From assembly GCA_046297495.1 (NCBI GenBank), contig JBKBIP010000018.1, positions 1-64,000 on the forward strand: a stretch of 64,000 bases of DNA, read 5' to 3'. Positions 15,491 through 23,630 of this stretch are shown piece by piece. How positions within the stretch are numbered: position 1 is the stretch's first letter; each line of letters begins with the position of its first letter. Position numbers and translations under genes: made by a program. The notes beneath the pieces were generated by a model that worked only from the letters and a program-made list of their open reading frames with translations, did not search any database and had not been told where the DNA came from. This DNA comes from JBKBIP01 sp046297495 (lineage in GTDB: Bacteria > Planctomycetota > Planctomycetia > Gemmatales > Gemmataceae).

Positions 15491-16993
15491 TCACCCCAGC
15501 ATTTCCGCTACCACCTGTCCCTCCGGCAGTAGCGGGATGGGGCGGTTGGTGCGATCCGTGAGCGTGGTGTGCGGGTCGATGCCGAGCAGGTGATACACCG
15601 TCGCTAGAATATCCTTGGGTGATATGGGATTGTCCAGCACATCGCTGGCTTGGGCATCCGTCTTGCCGACGACCTTGCCGCGGGCCACGCCGCCGCCAGC
15701 GAAGATGCCGGAATAGGCGCGCGACCAGTGATCCCGGCCGCCCCCGCGTTGATTGTTGATCTTCGGCGTTCGGCCATGTTCGCTTAGCACCAGCACCAGG
15801 GTTTCGTCGAGCAAGCCGCGCTGATCCAGGTCGGCGATCAAGCCCGCGAACGCCTGGTCCAGCCCCGGCAGCAGCTCATCTTTCATACGGGGGTAGTGGT
15901 CCCAGTGCGTGTCCCAACCGGAGCCAGCCAGACCGTACTCGTCCCAGAAGACGCTCACGAACCGGCAGCCGGCCTCCACCAGCCGCCGGGCCGCCAAGGC
16001 CCCTTGACCAAAGATAGTCATACCATACGATTCGCGCAGCGGCCGTGGCTCGCGCTGAATGTCCAGGGCGGCGCGAACCTTCTCCGAGCCGATCAACGAA
16101 TAGGCCATGCGGCGGTAGTGGTCTTGGCCGCGACCGGCGGGACTGTCCCCCAGATGTCGGCGCGCGGCGTCGAACTGCTCCACCAGCCGGCGGCGGGCGT
16201 CGAGGCGATCCAGCGTCATGTCGGCGGGCAATCGCGAACCGGAGGCCAGCTCAAACCGACTCTCCGGCGTCACACCCAGATACGGGTCTCTGATTTCCAG
16301 TCGGTCGTTGCGCAACGTCTTATAGACACTGCGCGACGCCTGGCCGGTGAAATCGGTCCAAATAGGGTTATAGGCGCTGCCGAGAAAGGCGGCATAGGGG
16401 CCGGCACGCGGCACTTCCCCTTCGCGCCGGCTGCTAAAAGGGAAGGGGAGGGCGATGTTGTTGGGAATGCCGTTGGGCCAGCGTCCCTTGTGTTCTTGCT
16501 GGGTCAGGTAATCGACCACGGAGCCGATGAACGGCCAATGGCGCCCATCACGTGGGTTCAGCTCCATCGGTATGTCAATCTTGGTGGCGCCCGTCAGGGC
16601 GTATGCGACGCCGTGGATGGGATAGGGATGCGTCAACGACCGCACCACCGTTACCTTGTCCATGACGCCGGCCAGGTGCGGCAGATACTCGCACACGTCG
16701 AGGCCTGGCAGACTCGACCGGATTGGCTTCATCTCGCCGCGAATCTCCACCGGGGCATCTGGTTTCATGTCGCAGGTTTCGAGCTGGCTCGGCGACCCAT
16801 AGAGATAGAGGAGGATGCACGACTTGGCCTTGCCGAAGTGCGGCTCGGCGGACCGCTCCGCGCTGGCTTGCGCTTGCAGGCGCAGGAAATCGGGCAATCC
16901 CAGGTTGAACAATCCCAAGCTGCCCGCCCAGAGAAACTCCCGGCGCGACCAGCCGGTACACAAACGTTTGGCGGATCCCAGAATTCGCAACAT
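15491..16993 (-). CDS. DUF1501 protein with Tat signal (first copy)
   Basis: A 500-residue exported protein of the DUF1501 family, which belongs to the alkaline phosphatase/sulfatase superfamily and is greatly expanded in Planctomycetota. The Tat signal WSRREFLWAGSLGLF is near the N-terminus. Family blocks follow: SCILLYLYGSPSQLETCDMKPDAP, VVRSLTHPYPIHGVAYALTG, the RLVEAGCRFVSVFWDEYGLAGSGWDTH block and LVLVLSEHGRTPKIN with GGRDHW near the C-terminus. Most metal ligands of true sulfatases are not evident, so catalytic activity is uncertain. The start at 16993 was chosen for its ribosome binding site GAGAGGA; a start 11 codons earlier is less likely. Unlike the second copy at 44653, no DUF1549/DUF1553 partner is adjacent. 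Confidence 0.9.
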   Translation of the reverse strand: MLRILGSAKRLCTGWSRREFLWAGSLGLFNLGLPDFLRLQAQASAERSAEPHFGKAKSCILLYLYGSPSQLETCDMKPDAPVEIRGEMKPIRSSLPGLDVCEYLPHLAGVMDKVTVVRSLTHPYPIHGVAYALTGATKIDIPMELNPRDGRHWPFIGSVVDYLTQQEHKGRWPNGIPNNIALPFPFSSRREGEVPRAGPYAAFLGSAYNPIWTDFTGQASRSVYKTLRNDRLEIRDPYLGVTPESRFELASGSRLPADMTLDRLDARRRLVEQFDAARRHLGDSPAGRGQDHYRRMAYSLIGSEKVRAALDIQREPRPLRESYGMTIFGQGALAARRLVEAGCRFVSVFWDEYGLAGSGWDTHWDHYPRMKDELLPGLDQAFAGLIADLDQRGLLDETLVLVLSEHGRTPKINNQRGGGRDHWSRAYSGIFAGGGVARGKVVGKTDAQASDVLDNPISPKDILATVYHLLGIDPHTTLTDRTNRPIPLLPEGQVVAEMLG

Positions 16994-17107
16994 GATTCCT
17001 CTCCAGGATGGACAGCGAGCGATCATTCCCTTGGGCCACGGAGCAGCGTGATGGACTTAAATTACTCGATGGAACGGAGGTAAGCAACTCTCTTTCCGCG
17101 TTGCTGG

Positions 17108-17136
17108 TTGTGGGGAGCGATTCGCGCGGGTACAAT
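17108..17136 (+). promoter_or_regulatory. Candidate promoter of the aldo/keto reductase gene
   Basis: TTGTGG (17108-17113), a 17-base spacer and TACAAT (17131-17136) precede the ATG at 17181 by 45 bases. The spacer contains GCGATTCGCGCGGG, which is one arm of the dispersed palindromic element, so the element may contribute to or overlap the promoter. Confidence 0.5.
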
Positions 17137-17180
17137 TCGAGGCAGTACCATTTGACGAGTTTCAGCAACGGGAGGAAGTC

Positions 17181-18077
17181 ATGGATCAACCATCGCGGCG
17201 TGATTTTCTGTGTCAATCCGCGGCGGCGGGCGCCGTGCTGGCGGCGGGCGCGGCCGGTAGCCGGGCGGCCAGCACCGTCAAGCTCCGCAGCGCGGCCGAT
17301 CAAGTCACGCTGGGCAAGACGGGCCTCAAAACGTCGCTCCTGGGTCTCGGGACTGGCAGCGTCGGCGTCAAGCACTCGTCCAACCAAGTCAAGTTGGGTT
17401 TGGTCGATTTCACCAAGCTCGTGGGCCACGCTTTCGACCACGGCATCACCTATTTCGACACCGCCGACCAATATGGCTCGCACATCTTCCTGCGCGAAGC
17501 GCTCAAGACGTTGAAGCTGCCGCGCGAGCGGCTGTTCATCCAAACGAAAACCCGCGCCACCACCGCCGATGTCGCCCGCGCGGACTTGCAGCGCTTCCGG
17601 TATGAATTAGGGGTCGATACCATCGATTCGCTGCTCATGCACTGCATGACCAAAGGGAACTGGCCCACCGATTTCCGCCCGGTGATGGACGTGCTCTCCG
17701 AAGCCAAGGAAAAAGGCTGGGTGCGCGCCGTGGGGGTTTCTTGTCATGGCATGGACCCACTCAAGACGGCGGCCAACAATGATTGGGTGGAAATCGACTT
17801 GGCCCGCATCAATCCGGTGGGCGTCACGGCTCGCATGGATGGTCCGCCCGAAGCCGTCGTCCCTTGCTTGCAGGCCATGCACAAGAGCGGCAAGGGGGTC
17901 TTGGGCATGAAGATTCTCGGCGAGGGGCAATTCAAGACTCCAGAAGCGCAGCTTCATTCCCTACGTTTCGTACTCGGTCTAGGCTGTGTCGATGCCTTCG
18001 TCATCGGTTTTGAAAGTCCCGAACAGATCGACCAGATGACACGGCACATCGAGACGGTGTTGCGGGAATTGGGGTAA
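17181..18077 (+). CDS. Tat-exported aldo/keto reductase
   Basis: A 298-residue aldo/keto reductase with a twin-arginine signal (SRRDFLCQSAAAGAVLAAGAA, cleavage near residue 30), so it is exported folded with its nicotinamide cofactor. The family tetrad is visible: Asp and Tyr in YFDTADQYG, Lys in FIQTKTRA and His in LLMHCMTKGNW. Exported reductases of this type are common in Planctomycetota; the substrate is not known. The ATG has GGGAGGAAG upstream. It is transcribed away from the DUF1501 gene, with a candidate promoter at 17108-17136. Confidence 0.88.
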   Translation: MDQPSRRDFLCQSAAAGAVLAAGAAGSRAASTVKLRSAADQVTLGKTGLKTSLLGLGTGSVGVKHSSNQVKLGLVDFTKLVGHAFDHGITYFDTADQYGSHIFLREALKTLKLPRERLFIQTKTRATTADVARADLQRFRYELGVDTIDSLLMHCMTKGNWPTDFRPVMDVLSEAKEKGWVRAVGVSCHGMDPLKTAANNDWVEIDLARINPVGVTARMDGPPEAVVPCLQAMHKSGKGVLGMKILGEGQFKTPEAQLHSLRFVLGLGCVDAFVIGFESPEQIDQMTRHIETVLRELG

Positions 18078-18104
18078 GAAAGGTATTTCCGTTTTTCAGA
18101 GCAG

Positions 18105-18185
18105 TTGCTGAGATTCCGCGGTTGGCGCGAACGGTCGTCTCGGCGCGCGACCCGATGAAGCAACAGATTCATCGGTTCGCGCGCG
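18105..18185. repeat. Compound dispersed palindromic element
   Basis: An imperfect palindrome covers 18105-18163, with outer arms TTGCTGAGATTC and GATGAAGCAA and GGCGCGAACG/CGCGCGACCC inside. It is followed at once by a fresh left arm, GATTCATCGGTTCGCGCGCG (18166-18185). This looks like one complete copy plus a solo arm of the family between the reductase and the SGNH-like gene. Confidence 0.6.
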
Positions 18186-18262
18186 TGTTCCATCTCCCCC
18201 TGGGCGCGATGGAATTCTTTCGCTATGGTCCGTCCCGGTTTGAATGATCGGGAGGACCATGT

Positions 18263-19339
18263 ATGGACACATCTTCCACATCTTCTCCAGCTTCTTCCTG
18301 GTGGCAATCGGGAAAGGTTTTACTTTATTTCTTGAGTTTCTTGGTTTTCCTGGATTGTCTCATCGCTGCCCATGCCGACTTGTGGCGGACCTATGACCCG
18401 GACGACTACGCGGAACGGCTGCGGAATTGTCAGCGGCAGCGCCCGGAGGTGGTGCTGGCGGGCGGTTCGACCGTTAGCGAGGGGATCGACCCGCGTTTTC
18501 TCGCCGGCCTGACTTGGCAAGGCCAGCCCCTGAAGCATGTGTACAATCTCGGCCTGCCCGGCGGCACGACGGCGGAGGTATGGCACGGCGTCCGGCACGG
18601 CTTGCCGCGTCCGCCCCGGTTGCTGATCTATGGCATCACGGCCAGCGACCTCAATGACGCTCGCGGCGAGCCGCACGGTCCCGGCACGTTGATGAGCGCC
18701 CACGATGTGATGGATTGGGCGCGACACCGGCCAGGGGCGGCGGAATGGGCCATCCGTCACTATCTGCAAGCGCGGCTGTCATCGGCATGGCAACTTTATC
18801 GCTATCGCAATGGCATTCGCTTGTGGGCGGCGGAGCGGGTGGAAACGCTCTGGCCGGGAGCCTTTCCCGAAGCCGCTGCCGAGGCCCGCGCCAATCGCGA
18901 CTATGCCGCGGCCATGCGCCAGCCACACGGCTTCGCGCCGCAACCCAGCCGGCAATACCTGCGCTATGACGTGATCCGCTCGGTAATTGATATTAGCCCA
19001 ACTTTCGGCTTCCTGCGCGGCTTCCGGCTCGGCGAGTATCTGACGTATTTGCACCGGCTGCTCGATTGGGGGGAGGAACGGAACGTGACCACCGTGTTGG
19101 TCGATATGCCGGTCAGCCAAGACTTGGAAGAACGCTTGCACCCCGACGCTTTCGCCTTGTATCGGCGGACGCTGGCGGACATCGAACGGCAACGCGGCGT
19201 GCACGTGCTGCGTGCCAGCCGGGAGGCCGTGGGGCTGAGCGATGCCGACTTCGCCGATTTGATTCACCTGAACACCACCGGCTCCGCCAAGCTCAGCGCC
19301 TGGTTGCGCCGCCAGTTGGACAAGGGATGGACCCCATGA
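18263..19339 (+). CDS. Membrane-anchored SGNH-hydrolase-like protein
   Basis: A 358-residue protein with one N-terminal membrane segment (about residues 17-36) and an extracytoplasmic SGNH-like domain. The catalytic-type motifs are LAGGSTVSEGIDP, with Ser at about residue 71, and the C-terminal DLIHLNTTGSAKL, which supplies Asp-x-x-His. Proteins like this are paired with MBOAT acyltransferases in alginate, cellulose and peptidoglycan O-acetylation, where they move the acyl group to the glycan. The pairing is seen here: the stop codon overlaps the start of the MBOAT gene (ATGA at 19336-19339), so the two are translationally coupled. The target polymer is unknown. Confidence 0.8.
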   Translation: MDTSSTSSPASSWWQSGKVLLYFLSFLVFLDCLIAAHADLWRTYDPDDYAERLRNCQRQRPEVVLAGGSTVSEGIDPRFLAGLTWQGQPLKHVYNLGLPGGTTAEVWHGVRHGLPRPPRLLIYGITASDLNDARGEPHGPGTLMSAHDVMDWARHRPGAAEWAIRHYLQARLSSAWQLYRYRNGIRLWAAERVETLWPGAFPEAAAEARANRDYAAAMRQPHGFAPQPSRQYLRYDVIRSVIDISPTFGFLRGFRLGEYLTYLHRLLDWGEERNVTTVLVDMPVSQDLEERLHPDAFALYRRTLADIERQRGVHVLRASREAVGLSDADFADLIHLNTTGSAKLSAWLRRQLDKGWTP

Positions 19340-20772
19340 ACTTCGCCACTCCCGCGTTTTTCCTGTTTCTCCCCCTCGTGTTGCTCATCTATCACAGTCT
19401 GCGTGGCCGGCACCACCAATATCGCTTTTTGCTAGTGGCCAGTTGGTTCTTCTACATGTCGTGGAACCCCTGGTTCATCTGGGTCATCGTTGTCACCAGC
19501 ATCATTGACTACATCGCGGCGCTGCGCATGGACACCGCGACAACACTTGGCCGCAAGAAATTTTGGCTATGGCTTAGTATTGTCAGCAATTTAGGATTAT
19601 TGGCGTTTTTCAAGTACACGAACTTTTTCCTTGGCAATGGCCTAGCGCTGGCGCACTACATCGGTTGGCCGGGAGTCAGCGCGTCCACCAAGCCGTTGTG
19701 GGACATCATTTTGCCGCTGGGGATTAGCTTTCATACGTTTCAAGGAATTAGCTACACGTTGGATGTCTATCGAGGCAAAATCCCGGCGGTGCGTAACTTC
19801 GTCGATTTCGCTCTGTTCGTCGCGTTCTTTCCGCAATTGGTGGCTGGGCCAATTGTGCGGGCCGTCGAGTTTCTGCCTCAGATGGAAACCCCGCCGCGCG
19901 TGACCATGCAGCACGTCGTCGAGGGCTTGCACTGGTTTTTGTTGGGTATGTTCAAGAAAGCGTTCCTGGCCGACCGGCTGGCGCAGTTCGTCGATCCCGT
20001 CTTCGCCGAGCCGGCTTTGTACGATGCCGTGACGCACCGCTGGGCCATCCTGGCTTACGCGGCCCAGATTTATTGCGATTTCAGCGGCTACAGCGATTTG
20101 GCCATCGGTTGCGCCAAGTGGTTCGGCTTCCAGCTGCCGCAGAATTTCAACTTCCCCTATCTATCCGCCAGCATCGCCGAGTTTTGGAAACGCTGGCATA
20201 TCTCACTTTCGACCTGGATGCGCGATTATCTCTATTTCGGTCTGGGGGGAAGTCGATGCGGCGCGCTGCGCACATCCTTGAATTTGCTCCTGACGCTGAC
20301 ACTGTGTGGCCTCTGGCATGGGGCCAGTTGGAATTACATTCTGTGGGGATTCTATAACGGCGTGCTGCTGGTGCTGCACCGAGTTTATGACCAAACCTTG
20401 ACACGCTTTGCCTGGGCGGAGCGGCTGCGCGGCGGGAGAGCGTATCGCTTGTTGGCCGTGGTCTGCACGTTGGTGATGGTCTGCTTCGGCTTGGTGCTGG
20501 TGCGCTCGGAGAGTTGGTCCGGCTGCTGGCTGGTGCAAAGCTCGCTATTAGGGGGAGGACCTGCGCTGGCCACGCGCTGGGTGCCGGCGTGGGTGCCGCT
20601 CCTGGTCGGCTTGGTGGCGGCGGGGCACCTCTTCAGCGGCTTACGCAACGTGCGCTGCGGCCTGTGGCGGCTGCCCGCGCTGGCTCGCGCCAGCGCCTAC
20701 GCGGTCGCCACGCTGCTGATCGTCGCCTTCGGCCCCGGCACGACCAAGGCGTTTATTTATTTTCAGTTCTGA
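19336..20772 (+). CDS. MBOAT family O-acyltransferase (AlgI-like)
   Basis: A 478-residue polytopic membrane protein of the AlgI/DltB group, which moves acyl groups across the membrane to a periplasmic acceptor. Family landmarks are FHTFQGISYTLDVYRG, FVAFFPQLVAGPIVRA, the block FWKRWHISLSTWMRDYLYFGLGG and LWHGASWNYILWG, which carries the invariant active-site His. About ten membrane helices are predicted, and the N-terminal one begins right after the start. The ATG at 19336 overlaps the stop of the SGNH-like gene; another in-frame ATG at 19327 is possible. With its partner it forms a two-gene O-acylation unit. Confidence 0.92.
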   Translation: MNFATPAFFLFLPLVLLIYHSLRGRHHQYRFLLVASWFFYMSWNPWFIWVIVVTSIIDYIAALRMDTATTLGRKKFWLWLSIVSNLGLLAFFKYTNFFLGNGLALAHYIGWPGVSASTKPLWDIILPLGISFHTFQGISYTLDVYRGKIPAVRNFVDFALFVAFFPQLVAGPIVRAVEFLPQMETPPRVTMQHVVEGLHWFLLGMFKKAFLADRLAQFVDPVFAEPALYDAVTHRWAILAYAAQIYCDFSGYSDLAIGCAKWFGFQLPQNFNFPYLSASIAEFWKRWHISLSTWMRDYLYFGLGGSRCGALRTSLNLLLTLTLCGLWHGASWNYILWGFYNGVLLVLHRVYDQTLTRFAWAERLRGGRAYRLLAVVCTLVMVCFGLVLVRSESWSGCWLVQSSLLGGGPALATRWVPAWVPLLVGLVAAGHLFSGLRNVRCGLWRLPALARASAYAVATLLIVAFGPGTTKAFIYFQF

Positions 20773-20779
20773 GTTTTCG

Positions 20780-20804
20780 GCGATCCGGCGGGGCGGCGGA
20801 TCGC
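20780..20804 (+). other. GC-rich hairpin after the MBOAT gene
   Basis: GCGATCCG (20780-20787) pairs perfectly with CGGATCGC (20797-20804) eight bases after the stop codon. There is no T tract, so if it terminates transcription it would do so weakly. Confidence 0.4.
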
Positions 20805-20914
20805 GCGGGCGGCTGGAATTCTTCTATAGATTCATGTACCTGGGTGGTATCATCCAACAGGGCAGCTTGTCGTCTCGGCTTACCGGAACCTGGTGTTTTT
20901 CAGTTCAATCAGTC

Positions 20915-21595
20915 ATGTCGCGTGCGGTTGCTTGTCCGATCTGTGGCCAACAGCTGTGGTTGCCAGAGGGCTATTCGGGGAAGTTCGTGAGGTGTTCCGT
21001 CTGTTCCGTGGTTTTCGGGGTGGCGTTGCCGGCTAGTTCCACGCTTGGCGCGGAGATGTGCAAGGCGCTTCCCGACAGTGGCCGCAATCCCATCGTGTTG
21101 GAAAACCTGCCCGCGCCGCCGGCTCCGTGGCGCGTGGTCTTGCTGGAAGAGCAGTGGGGGGAGGAGCCGTGCCCGCGTTGTGGCCAACAGGTACCATCGA
21201 ATTGTCCGCGTTGTCCGGGTTGTGGCCTGCTGTTGGTCCAGGAAGACGCGCGCCCTTGGGAACAACCCGGCGCGCCGCCGCGGCGCGACTGCGAGCCGCA
21301 TCGCGGCCCCTTCTGGGCGACGCTGGGAATGCTGGGCTTGGTGCTGACCTTTCCGGCTCCGTGCGGCGTCATTTGTTGCCCACTACTGGTCATCGCATTG
21401 ATGGGGTTGCCCCTCTGTATCGTGACGCGCGTCTTGGCTCAACGTGATCTGGACTTGATGCGCCGCAAACAAATGGACCCAGCGGGCCACCTGGACACCG
21501 AACGCGGCGCCCAACGCGCCCTGGTCGGCATCTACCTGGGGAGCATCTGCCTGGTCCTGGGTTTTGTCTTGCACTTGGCAATTTGGCTGGGATAG
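20915..21595 (+). CDS. Zinc-ribbon membrane protein, hypothetical
   Basis: A 226-residue protein with two CxxC zinc-ribbon pairs at the N-terminus (CPICGQQ and CSVCSVV), a second ribbon CPRCGQQ/CPRCPGCG near the middle, and two C-terminal membrane segments (WATLGMLGLVLTFPAPCGVICCPLLVIALMG and IYLGSICLVLGFVLHLAIWLG). The architecture, zinc ribbon plus membrane helices, is common in Planctomycetota proteins of unknown role. The ATG at 20915 begins right before the first ribbon; an in-frame ATG at 20834 would add 27 residues. The gene converges with cdsA. Confidence 0.72.
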   Translation: MSRAVACPICGQQLWLPEGYSGKFVRCSVCSVVFGVALPASSTLGAEMCKALPDSGRNPIVLENLPAPPAPWRVVLLEEQWGEEPCPRCGQQVPSNCPRCPGCGLLLVQEDARPWEQPGAPPRRDCEPHRGPFWATLGMLGLVLTFPAPCGVICCPLLVIALMGLPLCIVTRVLAQRDLDLMRRKQMDPAGHLDTERGAQRALVGIYLGSICLVLGFVLHLAIWLG

Positions 21596-21661
21596 AGGGA
21601 AGCAACGTCCATTCCGAACGTCCCCCCTACCTGTGCGGTATCGGGCCTGGGTTCCTTTCTG

Positions 21662-21710
21662 GGATTCAGCGTATCGCGCCAGTGGCCGCGTTCCGCGCGT
21701 GCAACGATCC
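21662..21710. repeat. Degenerate copy of the dispersed palindromic element
   Basis: GGATTCAGCGTATCGCGC (left) and GCGCGTGCAACGATCC (right) keep the outer and core letters of the family but pair imperfectly. It sits in the gap between the convergent zinc-ribbon and cdsA genes. The right arm GCGTGCAACGATCC recurs alone at 40908. Confidence 0.4.
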
Positions 21711-21752
21711 AGCACCGCGCAACGACATCGGGAAGTCCATTTTCGACAATTC

Positions 21753-22613
21753 CTACGCCAGCCACCAATACGCTACGGGGGCGGCGAAGAGGATGGAATC
21801 GACGACGTCGAGGATGCCGCCGAAACCGGGGACGACTTGGGAAGCGTCTTTCTTTTGACAATCTCGTTTAATCAATGATTCCGCCAAGTCGCCGAACATA
21901 CCCGCCAAGCCCACGGTCAAGCCGAAGCCAAGGGCCGACCAGACTTGCGGCAGTATCGGGCCGAATTGACGAATGACCAAGGTGGTGACGACCGCCGCCG
22001 TTAAGCCCCCCGCCGCCCCTTCCCACGTTTTCTTGGGACTGAGCCGAGGCGTCAGGGGATGCCGGCCCAGGAACCGGCCCGTGAAGTAGGCGAAGGTATC
22101 CCCCATCTTGGGCACGAAGATGACCAACGCCAAGGCCAACGTGCCGCGCGTGCTGGCCGTTGTCTCCGTGCCATCTCCCAGCCAGCGTAACTGCGCCAAG
22201 AAGCTCGGCAACAAGCCCAGGTAGCCGATCATCCACACGGCCACCGCCAGGCGCGGCGTGCTGCCGCCCGGCTGCTCGAAGCTGGCCATCTCCACGAGAA
22301 AGACCAGCATGACGAAGGCCGCCAAAGCGCCGGCGATCCACGGCCACGCGGTGCCGCCATCGTCCCCATCCCCTAGGACATGCGGCAGCCAGTTAGCCAG
22401 CACTATCAGTGTAACTCCCACATAGCACAGCCAAGCCGCCGGTCGCAAGGAAGGAGCGAGTAACTCGCGCAGCTCCCGGCAGCCAGCCAGGGCCAATCCC
22501 AACACCAACGCCAACAAGAACGGATACCACGGCGTCAACCGATGATCGATCCACAGCACCCCCACCGTCAGCCCAATCAGTACCGCTCCCATCCAGATTC
22601 GCGTTCGCAACAT
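21753..22613 (-). CDS. cdsA: Phosphatidate cytidylyltransferase
   Basis: CDP-diacylglycerol synthase, 286 residues, which activates phosphatidate with CTP for phospholipid synthesis at the inner membrane. About eight membrane helices are predicted. The family signature is complete near the C-terminal third: PKMGDTFAYFTGRFLGRH, LSPKKTWEGAAGG and FGLTVGLAGMFGDLAESLIKRD. Immediately upstream on the same strand is uppS, 100 bases away, an arrangement (uppS-cdsA) seen in many bacteria. A palindromic element sits between them. Confidence 0.94.
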   Translation of the reverse strand: MLRTRIWMGAVLIGLTVGVLWIDHRLTPWYPFLLALVLGLALAGCRELRELLAPSLRPAAWLCYVGVTLIVLANWLPHVLGDGDDGGTAWPWIAGALAAFVMLVFLVEMASFEQPGGSTPRLAVAVWMIGYLGLLPSFLAQLRWLGDGTETTASTRGTLALALVIFVPKMGDTFAYFTGRFLGRHPLTPRLSPKKTWEGAAGGLTAAVVTTLVIRQFGPILPQVWSALGFGLTVGLAGMFGDLAESLIKRDCQKKDASQVVPGFGGILDVVDSILFAAPVAYWWLA

Positions 22614-22648
22614 ACCATGTCCCGTCCTGGTTCCCTTGCTCCGCGGAG

Positions 22649-22692
22649 TCAGCAGTTCGCGCGGGCCGCCATCCTACCACGCGAACCGTTGA
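22649..22692. repeat. Dispersed palindromic element between uppS and cdsA
   Basis: TCAGCAGTTCGCGCGG (22649-22664) is complementary to CACGCGAACCGTTGA (22678-22692) over most positions, with a 13-base loop. It shares the GTTCGCGCG core with the copy at 23551. Confidence 0.65.
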
Positions 22693-22713
22693 AGCCGTGG
22701 GATCGGAAACTAC

Positions 22714-23484
22714 CTACTTGAGTCCCCCGAAGCGCCGTTCTCGGTTAGCGTAGTCGCGCAAGGCTTGGTGCAGCGTGGTGGTGTCGAAATCCGGCCAACA
22801 TAGGCGCGTCACCCACAGTTCGGCGTAAGAGATTTGCCAGAGGAGGAAGTTGCTGACGCGCATCTCCCCGGCCGTGCGGATGAGTAAATCAGGATCGGGC
22901 ATACCGGCGGTGTAGAGAGCAGCGGAGATAGCGGCTTCATCGATGGTTTGCGGAGCGAGCGTCCCCTGCTGGACCTGCTCGGCCAAGACGCGAACCGCAT
23001 CGACCAGCTCGGTGCGCCCGCCGTAGTTGATGGCCAAGCACAGCACCAGGCCCGTGTTGCGTTCGCTGACCTGGATGTTTTCGTCGATCTCGCGCAGCAC
23101 GCGCGGCGGCAGGCCGTCGCGCCGGCCGATGGTGGTGAAGCGGATGTTTTGCTCCATGATCTCGCGGCGTTCATCGAGTAGATACTTATGGAGCAAGGTC
23201 ATCAAGAAATCCAATTCCGCACGTGGCCGCTTCCAATTTTCAATACTAAGACAATATAAGGTCAATTGTGAAATCCCCAGCCGGCAGCACTCCTCGATGG
23301 TGGCCCGCACGCTGCGGACGCCGCGGCGATGCCCTTCGATGCGCGGCAAGCCCCGTTCCTTGGCCCAGCGGCCGTTGCCGTCCATGATGATGGCGATATG
23401 ACGCGGCAACTGCTCCGGCTTCAACCCCAAGGCCGTTAAGGTTTCCGATCGCACATGACTGGTGGAAGGCGTGGCCAATGGCAT
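22714..23484 (-). CDS. uppS: Isoprenyl transferase (undecaprenyl diphosphate synthase)
   Basis: A 256-residue cis-prenyltransferase that condenses isopentenyl units to make the lipid carrier for cell-wall glycans. The signature HIAIIMDGNGRWAKERG at about residues 29-45 holds the catalytic Asp (residue 35). Other motifs follow: RIEGHRRGVRSVR, LTLYCLSIENWKRP, NYGGRTEL and the C-terminal DLLIRTAGEMRVSNFLLWQ with YAELWVTRLCWPDF. The start at 23484 was chosen for AAGGA eight bases upstream; an ATG 14 codons earlier lacks support. It heads a uppS-cdsA unit. Confidence 0.95.
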   Translation of the reverse strand: MPLATPSTSHVRSETLTALGLKPEQLPRHIAIIMDGNGRWAKERGLPRIEGHRRGVRSVRATIEECCRLGISQLTLYCLSIENWKRPRAELDFLMTLLHKYLLDERREIMEQNIRFTTIGRRDGLPPRVLREIDENIQVSERNTGLVLCLAINYGGRTELVDAVRVLAEQVQQGTLAPQTIDEAAISAALYTAGMPDPDLLIRTAGEMRVSNFLLWQISYAELWVTRLCWPDFDTTTLHQALRDYANRERRFGGLK

Positions 23485-23550
23485 GCGTCCTTGTGAAAAT
23501 ACCAGCTTCCGATTGGAGCGAGTCATCCGCCCTAATGACTGTTTTTAAGA

Positions 23551-23596
23551 TTCAGCGGTTCGCGCGGGCCGACGTCTCGACGCGCGAACCGCTGAA
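23551..23596. repeat. Dispersed palindromic element, perfect 16-base arms
   Basis: TTCAGCGGTTCGCGCG (23551-23566) and CGCGCGAACCGCTGAA (23581-23596) are perfect inverted repeats around a 14-base loop. It lies upstream of uppS and downstream of purA. It is the cleanest member of the family. Confidence 0.8.
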
Positions 23597-23630
23597 GCCA
23601 CAGAACACGTCACCTATAGACATTATCATA

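Noticed and set aside
15896..17083. 395-codon plus-strand frame opposite the DUF1501 gene
   Set aside because: It mirrors the codons of a well-supported DUF1501 gene, and its product has no recognisable fold.
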